From: Granulicoccus phenolivorans DSM 17626 = NBRC 107789 = JCM 15570 | GTDB taxonomy: Bacteria; Actinomycetota; Actinomycetes; Propionibacteriales; Propionibacteriaceae | Assembly (NCBI RefSeq): GCF_000423085.1 | Contig: NZ_AUHH01000041.1 | Location: forward strand, 1-41,309 | Direction: 5' to 3' | DNA: 41,309 bases | In this document: piece after piece, positions 1 through 7,219 of the stretch | Layout of the letters: each line of letters begins with the position of its first letter | How positions within the stretch are numbered: the stretch's first letter is position 1 | Made by a program: the position numbers and the translations under genes | The notes under the pieces: generated by a model | What the model saw: the letters and a program-made list of their open reading frames with translations, nothing else | What the model was told of the DNA's origin: nothing | Database searches by the model: none

Positions 1-1208
1 CAGCGCGGATCATCCCCGCTCGCGCGGGGAGCACGCAGGGAACCGGCTCCCCGGGGTCACCGGGGCAGGATCATCCCCGCTCGCGCGGGGAGCACGGAGA
101 TGATCGCGATCAGGAGCGGCTCACTCACAGGATCATCCCCGCTCGCGCGGGGAGCACCTACCCGGAGGGTGGCCGCTGGATTCAGGTCGAGGATCATCCC
201 CGCTCGCGCGGGGAGCACCGTTTTTCGTGGCGCGAGCACTTGCGGCACGTGGGATCATCCCCGCTCGCGCGGGGAGCACGCGCCCGGGGTGATCTCCGGG
301 GTGAACGTGAACGGATCATCCCCGCTCGCGCGGGGAGCACTGGGAGATGTGCTCCCGCAGTGACGCCGCCCCTGGATCATCCCCGCTCGCGCGGGGAGCA
401 CCGCGTGGTGTCGATCAGGTTCGTGACGTTCGTCGGATCATCCCCGCTCGCGCGGGGAGCACACTGGTCGACCAGCTGTTCGAGATCAAGGATGGCCGGA
501 TCATCCCCGCTCGCGCGGGGAGCACCCGGAGGTGTCAATCGCGGCCCCCGCGCCGTCCGGATCATCCCCGCTCGCGCGGGGAGCACATGATGCGGTCAAC
601 CTCGGCCTGGGTGAACGTCGGATCATCCCCGCTCGCGCGGGGAGCACTCGAGGGTCATCGGGATCCGAATGACGTCGTTCGGATCATCCCCGCTCGCGCG
701 GGGAGCACTTCGGCCCGTTCGGGTGGAAGCCCGGCATGCAGCTCAACCTCAAGGGATCATCCCCGCTCGCGCGGGGAGCACCTCGGTGGCGCGGGTTCGG
801 CGCCGGCGGAACGCGGATCATCCCCGCTCGCGCGGGGAGCACCGCATAGCGAAGGGACCCGTCCGCCCTCAATACGGATCATCCCCGCTCGCGCGGGGAG
901 CACTCGACGACATCCCCCTGACCCTGGGGCCCATCGGGATCATCCCCGCTCGCGCGGGGAGCACAAATCGTGAGGGCTATAGCTGTCCAGGGCACCGGGA
1001 TCATCCCCGCTCGCGCGGGGAGCACTTGACGTCCGGTACTGCCGGGTGTCGTGGGAGCGGATCATCCCCGCTCGCGCGGGGAGCACCCTTCGGGGACGTG
1101 ACCGAATCGTCGGAGATCGGGATCATCCCCGCTCGCGCGGGGAGCACGGGTCCGGTCGCTGCGTGAGGCGACGATCATGGGGATCATCCCCGCTCGCGCG
1201 GGGAGCAC
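1..1208 (-). CRISPR. Type I-E CRISPR array, 20 repeats, truncated at left window edge
   Basis: Twenty apparently identical 28-bp repeats start at 7, 68, 130, 191, 252, 313, 374, 435, 498, 559, 620, 681, 754, 815, 876, 937, 998, 1059, 1120 and 1181. Read on the minus strand each begins GTGCTCCCCGC and ends GCGGGGATGATCC, with a CCCCGC/GCGGGG stem, the usual form for type I-E. The 19 complete spacers are 33 bp except 34 bp (96-129), 35 bp (463-497) and 45 bp (709-753). Bases 1-6 look like the end of a further spacer, so the array probably continues to the left. The leader-proximal end is at 1208, next to cas2, so transcription should run right to left. Cas6e from this locus is expected to cut 3' of the stem. 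The lack of repeat decay suggests the leader-distal end has not been reached. Confidence 0.98.
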
Positions 1209-1252
1209 ACTTGCTGACAAGGGAGGATACCGCGGGTTCACCTAGTTCAGCA
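1209..1252 (-). promoter_or_regulatory. CRISPR leader (very short intergenic part)
   Basis: Only 44 bp separate the cas2 stop codon from the first repeat, so the array promoter probably overlaps the 3' end of cas2. The stretch is not AT-rich. Its ends carry an inverted repeat, TGCTGA at 1212-1217 and TCAGCA at 1247-1252. No convincing -35/-10 pair is visible. Calling it the leader rests on its position between cas2 and the array. Confidence 0.6.
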
Positions 1253-1606
1253 TCACTTGCGGCGGGTTCGGATGCGTCGGTATCGCTCGGCTTTGCTGAT
1301 TCCTACTTTGGGTCCTTCCGTGACTACTTGTTGGGGGCCGGGGCGGCGCATGAGGGTGATGCCTTCGATGTCGACGGGTTCCCAGGAGTGGCCGTGGTTG
1401 CGGATTTCGAGGCCTTGCTCGTTGCGGGCGCTGAAGACCATCAGGGCTCGCCCGTCGCGGACCATCTCGAGGATGATGTCCCAGAGTGCGTCTCGGACTC
1501 GGGCGGAGATGCGGCCGACGTATACGCCGGGTGCGACTTCCATGAGCCATCTGGTCAGGTGGCCGCGGAGGCCGGAGGGGACGGCGGTCAGGATGATGAC
1601 GGTCAA
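1253..1606 (-). CDS. cas2: CRISPR-associated endonuclease Cas2, type I-E
   Basis: Cas2 is the dimeric partner of Cas1 in the spacer-integration complex. The 117-residue product begins with the family signature TVIILTAVPSGLRGHLTRWL and continues with GVYVGRISARVRDALW, typical of type I-E (CasBII) Cas2. It is longer than the roughly 95-residue E. coli protein; the extra length is a basic C-terminal tail ending RYRRIRTRRK. I chose the TTG start at 1606 because it overlaps the cas1 stop by 4 nt (TTGA) and places the first beta strand at the N terminus. It is the last gene of the cas operon and its 3' end probably carries the array promoter. Confidence 0.95.
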   Translation of the reverse strand: MTVIILTAVPSGLRGHLTRWLMEVAPGVYVGRISARVRDALWDIILEMVRDGRALMVFSARNEQGLEIRNHGHSWEPVDIEGITLMRRPGPQQVVTEGPKVGISKAERYRRIRTRRK

Positions 1607-2541
1607 AAGGGTGGGTCCTCTCCGTAGGACACGCCGCCCTGGACTTCGCCGAGTTGTTCGTCCCAGAGTTGAACGAAGTCCCAGTCGGGTTCTGTTTCGG
1701 CTGCTGCCCCGAGGAGCAGTGCTCGGATGTCGGCGATGCACCGTTCGATGACTTTGCCCGATTTCATGGCGTCCCGGACTGCGCGGCGGGTGTCACCGGG
1801 AATATCGGGGGTGTCGGTGGCCACGACGTCGAAGGCGATCGGGATCGTGACTTCCGCTTTGTAGAGGTCGGCGATGTCGTAGACGAAGGCACGGTGATGG
1901 CCGGTGTGCACGAAGCCGAGGCCGGGGGAGCAGCCCAGAGCGACGATCAGGGAGTGCACCACCCCGTACAGCGAGGAGTGGGCGGCCGAGAGGGCCTGGT
2001 TGATCGCGTCGCCTTCGGCGAATGCGTCGGGGTCGTAGTCCCGACGTCGCCACGGGACCTCTGTTCGTTCGGAGTTTCGCCGGTACAGCTGACGCACGCG
2101 GGCGCCTTCTCGTCCGCGGAGTTGTTGCATCGTGGCGGAGGTGACGACCTCATCGGGGAACCGCATTTCGTACATGCGCCGGGCCACGGCCAGCCGCTTG
2201 TCCCGGTGACTGACCAGTTCGGCCTGGGCCTGCAGCAGCCGGGTGGAGGTGGCCAGACCGGTTCCGTGGCCGTAGTAGCGCACGCCTTGTTCACCCACCC
2301 AGACCACCACGGCGCCGCTTTGTGCGATCAGCATCATCGCGTGGTGGGTGACCTTGGATCCCGGCCCGAGCAGCAGTGCGGCGATCGACGCGGCCGGGAT
2401 GTGCAGGACGCCTTGCTCGTTGGTGACGGTGATCGCGTTGCTGTCCCGGCTGAGGAGGCATCGTTCCACGTAGATGAAACTCAGTCTGTCCTCAGCCCGG
2501 AACAGCTCGCGCGGTCGGGCCGGACGGGCTCCTGGGATCAC
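1603..2541 (-). CDS. cas1: CRISPR-associated endonuclease/integrase Cas1, type I-E
   Basis: Cas1 is the metal-dependent integrase that, with Cas2, inserts new spacers at the leader end of the array. The product is 312 residues, close to the 305 of E. coli Cas1. Expected metal ligands are visible: Glu145 in LRGREGARVR, His212 in GFVHTGHHRAF, and Asp222/Asp225 in VYDIADLYK. The start is GTG at 2541, overlapping the cas6e stop by 4 nt; the N terminus ELFRAEDRLSFIYVERC matches type I-E Cas1 after about ten extra residues. Translation is coupled to cas6e upstream and cas2 downstream. The catalytic residues look intact, so adaptation is probably functional. Confidence 0.97.
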   Translation of the reverse strand: MIPGARPARPRELFRAEDRLSFIYVERCLLSRDSNAITVTNEQGVLHIPAASIAALLLGPGSKVTHHAMMLIAQSGAVVVWVGEQGVRYYGHGTGLATSTRLLQAQAELVSHRDKRLAVARRMYEMRFPDEVVTSATMQQLRGREGARVRQLYRRNSERTEVPWRRRDYDPDAFAEGDAINQALSAAHSSLYGVVHSLIVALGCSPGLGFVHTGHHRAFVYDIADLYKAEVTIPIAFDVVATDTPDIPGDTRRAVRDAMKSGKVIERCIADIRALLLGAAAETEPDWDFVQLWDEQLGEVQGGVSYGEDPPF

Positions 2542-3185
2542 GCCGGCCCGGCCAGGGTCATCAGGCCGCAGCCGTACGCCTTGGCTCTGCCGACGCCGGC
2601 GGTCAGGGCCTGCTGCAGGAGCTGGGGGTCGGTCACCTGAAGTACGCCGGTGTAGGTTGCCACCCCCAGGGTGACGGTGGCCGAGTCGCGACGAAAGGTG
2701 CGGGTGCTGCGCTCGATCACCTGGAAGGTCGGGGTGGCGTGGTCACCGGGGTCGGTGAGCCGGATCCCCAGCCGGTCACTTCGGTCCAGCAGCCATGTGG
2801 CCTGTTGGGCCGCGGTGACATGGGCGTAGACGCGTTTGCGTCCGTTCTCGGTCGCGTGGTGGGCGGGATTCGCGGTCAGTCGGAACCCCCAGGTCTGGCC
2901 GGTGGCCAACTGGTCGAGAAACCCGTCGTAGGCCAGCGAGGATGCGCTGGGCAGGCTGGGCCATCCGGCTTGCTCGTCCAGGTGGACCAGATCGGGTCGG
3001 TCCCGACTCACGATGTAGACCACGGGTTTGACCGATTTCGCGTGGTCGACCCGCCACAGGATCCGACCCGGATCGGAATCCGGAGGGAAGCCGGCCAGGA
3101 GTGCGGCGTGCATCGCCTGGGGCGAGCCGAGCAGTTTGCGTGCCCCGGATCGGCGGCTGTTCAGATAGGTCCTGGTCAGGATCAC
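2538..3185 (-). CDS. cas6e: CRISPR pre-crRNA endoribonuclease Cas6e (Cse3/CasE)
   Basis: Cas6e cuts the CRISPR transcript at the base of the repeat hairpin and stays bound to the 3' handle in Cascade. The 215-residue product has the family's N-terminal TRTYLNSRRSGARKLLGSPQ segment, ILWRVDHAKSVKPVVYIVSRD (first RAMP core) and the C-terminal glycine-rich loop ALTAGVGRAKAYGCGLMTL. The histidine in the SPQAMHAALL helix is at the position expected for the catalytic His. A GTG start at 3185 overlaps the cas5e stop by 4 nt (GTGA). The frame stays open further upstream, but that part is antisense-like composition inside cas5e and is not counted. Confidence 0.95.
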   Translation of the reverse strand: MILTRTYLNSRRSGARKLLGSPQAMHAALLAGFPPDSDPGRILWRVDHAKSVKPVVYIVSRDRPDLVHLDEQAGWPSLPSASSLAYDGFLDQLATGQTWGFRLTANPAHHATENGRKRVYAHVTAAQQATWLLDRSDRLGIRLTDPGDHATPTFQVIERSTRTFRRDSATVTLGVATYTGVLQVTDPQLLQQALTAGVGRAKAYGCGLMTLAGPA

Positions 3186-3907
3186 AGCAGCCCCCTGACT
3201 GTGGCGAAGGGATCGTGGCCACCGGCGTCCTGCGGTGGTTCGTAGAACGGGTTGGGCAGTTCGAGGGTGGTTTCCACCACGTCGCGGGTCGCGTATTCGC
3301 GGCGTTCTGGGGAGAAGCTGACGGGGATGTCCTGGAGTTGGCGGCGCGGGGACAGTCCGGAGAAGACGCCGACGTCGGCCTGGACCGGTACCCGCAGCAC
3401 TTCCTGGCGCCGGGCTCGGCGTCGGGCGACCTTCCCGGCCTGCCACGGGGTCGTCCGCAGCGCCGCCTCGGCGGTGTCTTCATGGTCGACCGTGAGCACC
3501 ACCCGTCCCTCGGGGACGCAGGAGCGCCGGCCGAGATAGAGCGGGAACGCCGGGTCGGCCAGGGCTTCGGCCAGGCCGTCGATCAGGCCGGATGGTCCCT
3601 CGATTGCGGCCACGAACACCGAGTCGGTCCAGTAGAAACGTTCCGACAGGGGCATCGACACGCCGGACACGCCGTGATGCGCGGTGTGGAAGTCCCGGAG
3701 CAGGGGGCCTTTCTGGTCGCAGCGGACGGCCAGGCGCAGGCCGACCAGGTCCTCGATCGGATCGGTGCGTCGGCGTCCCTGGGCGGCCGCGAGCAGGCCG
3801 AGGATGCCCGATTTGGTGGGCATCGCTTCGGTCGCGCGACGGGTGAAGCGGCTGGCGGCCCCCCAGCTCTGTAGAGGACCGGCGAGGCGAAGGAGGAGCA
3901 CACTCAT
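3182..3907 (-). CDS. cas5e: Cascade subunit Cas5e (CasD)
   Basis: Cas5e caps the 5' handle of the crRNA in the type I-E effector complex. The 241-residue product begins SVLLLRLAGPLQSWGAASRF and continues RRATEAMPTKSGILGLLAAAQGR, both hallmark Cas5e segments. Further matches are YLGRRSCVPEG and the C-terminal PERREYATRDVVE. Length is near the family norm (about 225-245). The ATG start overlaps the cas7e stop by 4 nt, and the stop overlaps the cas6e GTG start. No defects are seen. Confidence 0.95.
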   Translation of the reverse strand: MSVLLLRLAGPLQSWGAASRFTRRATEAMPTKSGILGLLAAAQGRRRTDPIEDLVGLRLAVRCDQKGPLLRDFHTAHHGVSGVSMPLSERFYWTDSVFVAAIEGPSGLIDGLAEALADPAFPLYLGRRSCVPEGRVVLTVDHEDTAEAALRTTPWQAGKVARRRARRQEVLRVPVQADVGVFSGLSPRRQLQDIPVSFSPERREYATRDVVETTLELPNPFYEPPQDAGGHDPFATVRGLL

Positions 3908-5031
3908 GCCGGCTCCTGGGCGCCCGCTTCGGCGGCGGCGGCGATCAGCTCGTCGAGGCTGACCACGTCGGCGTTCGGGATGGTGGCCAGCGCGTCCCGA
4001 ACACCGGACAGGCCGCAGACCAGAATGCGGTCGGGGCGTCGCCAGGTCGTGAAGACGTCGGTGGCGTAGTCCGCGAGACGTTTGACGCCGGGCTTGAGGT
4101 AGCCGGGCCCGGGGCGTACGGCCTCCTCGAAGGCACCGGCGAGGTTGACCGGCTGGCCGGACCCGATGGTGACCAGGATGACTTCGGGGCGGGTCCCGTT
4201 GGCGAAGGTGTTCTGCTTGCCGGACGGCATGCTGGCGATGAAGCTGTTGGTGAACTCGGCCAGAGCCCGCTGGGTCGCTGCCTGGTTGCCCAGGTTTTCC
4301 TGGAGTTGATCCACGTTGACTGCGGCATACCGATACAGCGTGCTGGCGTTGAACTCGATGGTGCCGATCATCCCGGCACCGGTCTCCTCGGCGTCCTCAC
4401 GCCGGTCGTCGACCGCGGTGTAGTAATCGAACTCGGGCGTGAGCTCGTGGATGCCGAGGGCGTGGGCGACCTGGCAGGCGGCGTCCACGTTGAGGTCGGG
4501 GGCATCGGCCACCATGCGGCCGAACAGGGCGATGTCCAGCGAGTGGTCGCGGTCCACCAGGTCGCGGACCTTGGCGGCTTTGAGAGCCTTGGTCGGGTCG
4601 GCTTCGTCGGCCGCGGTGATCGCGGCCTGCGCCAGGGTGCGGATCTGCCCGCGGGACAGGAACATCAGGTAACCGAGTTCCTCGACGCCGGCGGGCTCGT
4701 CCTTTTTCTTCGTGGGAGCCGCGAGCTTCGGGAAGCCGGCGGCGGTGAAGGCGGCCACGGCCAGCTGCTGGGCGCGATCGGCGAGTTCGGGGTTCTGGGT
4801 GGTGATCTCGTCCATCAGGAGTTCGACGATCTGTTTGCTGCGGATGCCGATGTCCTCGGGGGAGAGGCGGGCCTCGAAGTCCTTGCGGATGGCTCGTTTC
4901 CAGGACTGGCTGGAGACGCGGGCCCGGAGGACGCCGCCGTAGGTGGCGCTCTTCGGGGCGCCGGTGTCGTCGCGGTTGACGTTGCTCGGCGGGAGGCTCT
5001 GCAGGGCGTGAATCTCGAGGTAGGTGCTCAC
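3904..5031 (-). CDS. cas7e: Cascade backbone subunit Cas7e (Cse4/CasC)
   Basis: Six copies of Cas7e normally form the crRNA-binding filament of Cascade. The 375-residue product starts YLEIHALQSLPPSNVNRDDT and continues GAPKSATYGGVLRARVSSQSWKR (split here only for description), the conserved Cas7e N terminus. Later matches include NASTLYRYAAVNVDQL and SFIASMPSGKQNTFANGTRP. The length is near the E. coli value of 363. The gene overlaps cse2 upstream and cas5e downstream by 4 nt each, so the effector subunits are probably made in coupled stoichiometry. Confidence 0.96.
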   Translation of the reverse strand: MSTYLEIHALQSLPPSNVNRDDTGAPKSATYGGVLRARVSSQSWKRAIRKDFEARLSPEDIGIRSKQIVELLMDEITTQNPELADRAQQLAVAAFTAAGFPKLAAPTKKKDEPAGVEELGYLMFLSRGQIRTLAQAAITAADEADPTKALKAAKVRDLVDRDHSLDIALFGRMVADAPDLNVDAACQVAHALGIHELTPEFDYYTAVDDRREDAEETGAGMIGTIEFNASTLYRYAAVNVDQLQENLGNQAATQRALAEFTNSFIASMPSGKQNTFANGTRPEVILVTIGSGQPVNLAGAFEEAVRPGPGYLKPGVKRLADYATDVFTTWRRPDRILVCGLSGVRDALATIPNADVVSLDELIAAAAEAGAQEPA

Positions 5032-5633
5032 TGGGCTTCTCCTTCAGCGGTGGCGGTCTGGCGGTCGTCGTGGATACGGTGGTAGTCGCGGCCCCAGCGG
5101 CGGCGGACGTCGTCCGCGCGGCCGGTTTGCAGGTCGTAGAGGTCGTCGGTGTAGCGCCCGTAGTCGAACGGGATCTCGTGGGTGCGCAGTTGGCTGATCA
5201 GTCCGCGGGCGTGGGTGAGCGCGGCGGTGACCTGGGTGGTGGCCGCCATCGCGATGAAGCGGCGATAGGTGGGAGTTTCGTGGTGGTCCATGGTTGCGCC
5301 GGCCTGGAGTTCGGCCAGGCGTCGGATCGCTGCGCCGAACCTGAGGTCATCGGAGTGCATGCTGGTCGAGCGGGACTGTTGGTGGGTGGCGAATTGGGTC
5401 AGGGCGCGATGGATCGCCTGTTCCTCGCGTTCCCGTCGGGTTTGGCTGAACTCCTCGGGAATTCCGTCGAGGGTGATGCTCCAGATTTCGGGGAGGGAGC
5501 CGGGTTCGCGGGCGATCCCGTGGCGAAGTTGGGCGAGCATTGCCGTGGCGGAGGGGGAGAGTTGGGCCGGGTTGGCGCCGATGAGGCGCTTGATCCGCCC
5601 CACGACCAGAAAGCGGCGGTTGTAGTCGGCCAT
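5028..5633 (-). CDS. cse2: Cascade small subunit Cse2 (CasB)
   Basis: Cse2 forms a dimer along the belly of Cascade and stabilises the R-loop. The product is 201 residues, somewhat longer than the 160 of E. coli. Family-like features are the HGIAREPGSLPEIWSITLDG segment, the helical HRALTQFATHQQSRSTSMHS stretch, and the C-terminal FDYGRYTDDLYDLQ segment followed by RRRWGRDYHR. The start codon at 5633 shares one base with the cse1 stop (TGATG), and the stop overlaps cas7e. Position between cse1 and cas7e supports the call. Confidence 0.94.
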   Translation of the reverse strand: MADYNRRFLVVGRIKRLIGANPAQLSPSATAMLAQLRHGIAREPGSLPEIWSITLDGIPEEFSQTRREREEQAIHRALTQFATHQQSRSTSMHSDDLRFGAAIRRLAELQAGATMDHHETPTYRRFIAMAATTQVTAALTHARGLISQLRTHEIPFDYGRYTDDLYDLQTGRADDVRRRWGRDYHRIHDDRQTATAEGEAQ

Positions 5634-7219
5634 CAGGATTCCTTCGGGTCGGTTGGGTAGGCCAGGGGAAGGGCTTTGCGCAGGGCTGAGGAGAACCAGA
5701 CATGGGCCAGATCGGCGGTCAGGTAGTCCTGCTTCTGACCGGTGCGGACGGTGCGGCCACGGATTGCGGCGGGGGAGACCGGGAGCGATCGGGCCAGGGA
5801 GGTCAGCAATTCGCGGACGTGCTCCTGCCAGGCTCGGTGCTCGGGCTTGGGATCAGTGGCGGTGTTGAGCCGGCCGATCCAGTCGCGGGCGGGCGCATCG
5901 AGGGAACTCCAGGCCTGCTGCATCGCCTGCGCGCGGGCGCCGGCCCCGGGGCTGTCCCCGCGGTCCCCGGCGGCCTTGCTCAGGTTGGCCGCCAGATTTC
6001 CCAGGGCCCGCACCGCTTCCTCGGTGTTGGCGACGGCGTCCTGGAGCATCGCGCGCAGGGGCCCGGAGCTGCGGTTGAGCAGGACGGTATGGACGTCGAG
6101 CTGGTCGGTCACGATCTCCTCGATCGTGGCTTCCTGCGGGCCGTAGCTGATGCCGACGGCCTCCAGGTGAAACTTTCGGTTCAGGTCTTCGTGCTGGCTC
6201 AGCGATTCCAACGTGCCCGGCATCCGGAACGGCTGACGCTCGGCGCCGGCCTGGTCCAGCGCGAGCACTGCCGGGAGGGAACGCCAGAAGGAGCGGTCGG
6301 GCTCGTGCTTGCGGGGCATGTAGGTGTCCCGGCCGCCGTTCTTCTTGGTCTGGGGTTCGGAGAAGCGCCATCCCGACATCGCTTCGACCGGGTAGCGATT
6401 CTGCGGGGTGAGCTTGTCGCCCTGGGCGAGAACGACCCCGGTCACGCATTCTCCGGTGGTCACCAGGCGCATCCGGCGCGATTGCCAGGTGAGGACCTCC
6501 ACGATGCCGGCGGGGACCGGCGCCTCGCGCCGTAGCGCGGTATCCGGTTCGTCTTTTGTCCAGATCGGACGATCCTCGGGCTGGCCCGAGGTGGCGACCA
6601 GGTTGTACAGCAGGGTTTCGGCGAGCGAGTCGCCGTGCAGGATGATGCCGCCGAGCTGCCCGGCCCAGGCCGGTCCGATGGGGTAGCCCTTGCCGCCCTT
6701 GACCAGTGGATCCCCGACGGCCCCGGACCGGATTCCGGAGGGATCGAAGCTCTGGGTGTGGACAACCCAGCGCGCTGCTTCGGCGAGCGAGATGTGCTCC
6801 AGACTCGGACCGGTCCGGGTGGTGAAGAACGGGAGACCGTTCGGCACGTCGGCGATGATCTTCTCCAGTCCGGAGGCCTCGCCCTTCGCGGTATGCAGGC
6901 CCGCCACCTGCATGAACGGACGGTCGGGATGGAACAGGTCGAAGCGGTCGGACCACTCGTCCAGGTAGGAGTCGACCAGGACGAGGTCGAGCCCGTCCTC
7001 GCGGAGATCATCGAGGCGATCCTCGCTGTGAATCTTGTGGGAGTCATGGATGATCGCGAGGAGAATCCGCAGGATCGCGAACGCCTGGGTGGGCACCTCG
7101 CCCCCGATCCGGCGGATGTCGGATGCGTCGCGAAAGAGGGTCCCCAGCGAGACCTCGTCAGGGCCGGTATGTCGCTGGACGAGGATCCAGGGTTCTTCGA
7201 CGAGATTGAAACTCCTCAT
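5633..7219 (-). CDS. cse1: Cascade large subunit Cse1 (Cas8e/CasA)
   Basis: Cse1 recognises the PAM, opens the target DNA and recruits Cas3. The 528-residue product opens FNLVEEPWILVQRHTG, the typical Cse1 N terminus, and contains LFHPDRPFMQVAGL, GLPFFTTRTG, and LHGDSLAETLLYNLV, all in family order. E. coli CasA is 502 residues. The C-terminal part is rich in helices, as expected for the four-helix bundle. The start codon overlaps the cas3 stop by 4 nt (ATGA). PAM preference cannot be read from the sequence. Confidence 0.95.
   Translation of the reverse strand: MRSFNLVEEPWILVQRHTGPDEVSLGTLFRDASDIRRIGGEVPTQAFAILRILLAIIHDSHKIHSEDRLDDLREDGLDLVLVDSYLDEWSDRFDLFHPDRPFMQVAGLHTAKGEASGLEKIIADVPNGLPFFTTRTGPSLEHISLAEAARWVVHTQSFDPSGIRSGAVGDPLVKGGKGYPIGPAWAGQLGGIILHGDSLAETLLYNLVATSGQPEDRPIWTKDEPDTALRREAPVPAGIVEVLTWQSRRMRLVTTGECVTGVVLAQGDKLTPQNRYPVEAMSGWRFSEPQTKKNGGRDTYMPRKHEPDRSFWRSLPAVLALDQAGAERQPFRMPGTLESLSQHEDLNRKFHLEAVGISYGPQEATIEEIVTDQLDVHTVLLNRSSGPLRAMLQDAVANTEEAVRALGNLAANLSKAAGDRGDSPGAGARAQAMQQAWSSLDAPARDWIGRLNTATDPKPEHRAWQEHVRELLTSLARSLPVSPAAIRGRTVRTGQKQDYLTADLAHVWFSSALRKALPLAYPTDPKES

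Noticed and set aside
57-1166. Open frames across the CRISPR array with repeated SSPLARGA, IIPARAGST or DHPRSRGEH peptides
   Set aside because: They are translations of the repeats in each frame, kept open by GC content, and have no gene-like starts.
1209-1252. Intrinsic terminator after cas2
   Set aside because: The TGCTGA/TCAGCA arms are only 6 bp with a 29-bp loop, too weak for a terminator, and the array must be transcribed across or from here.
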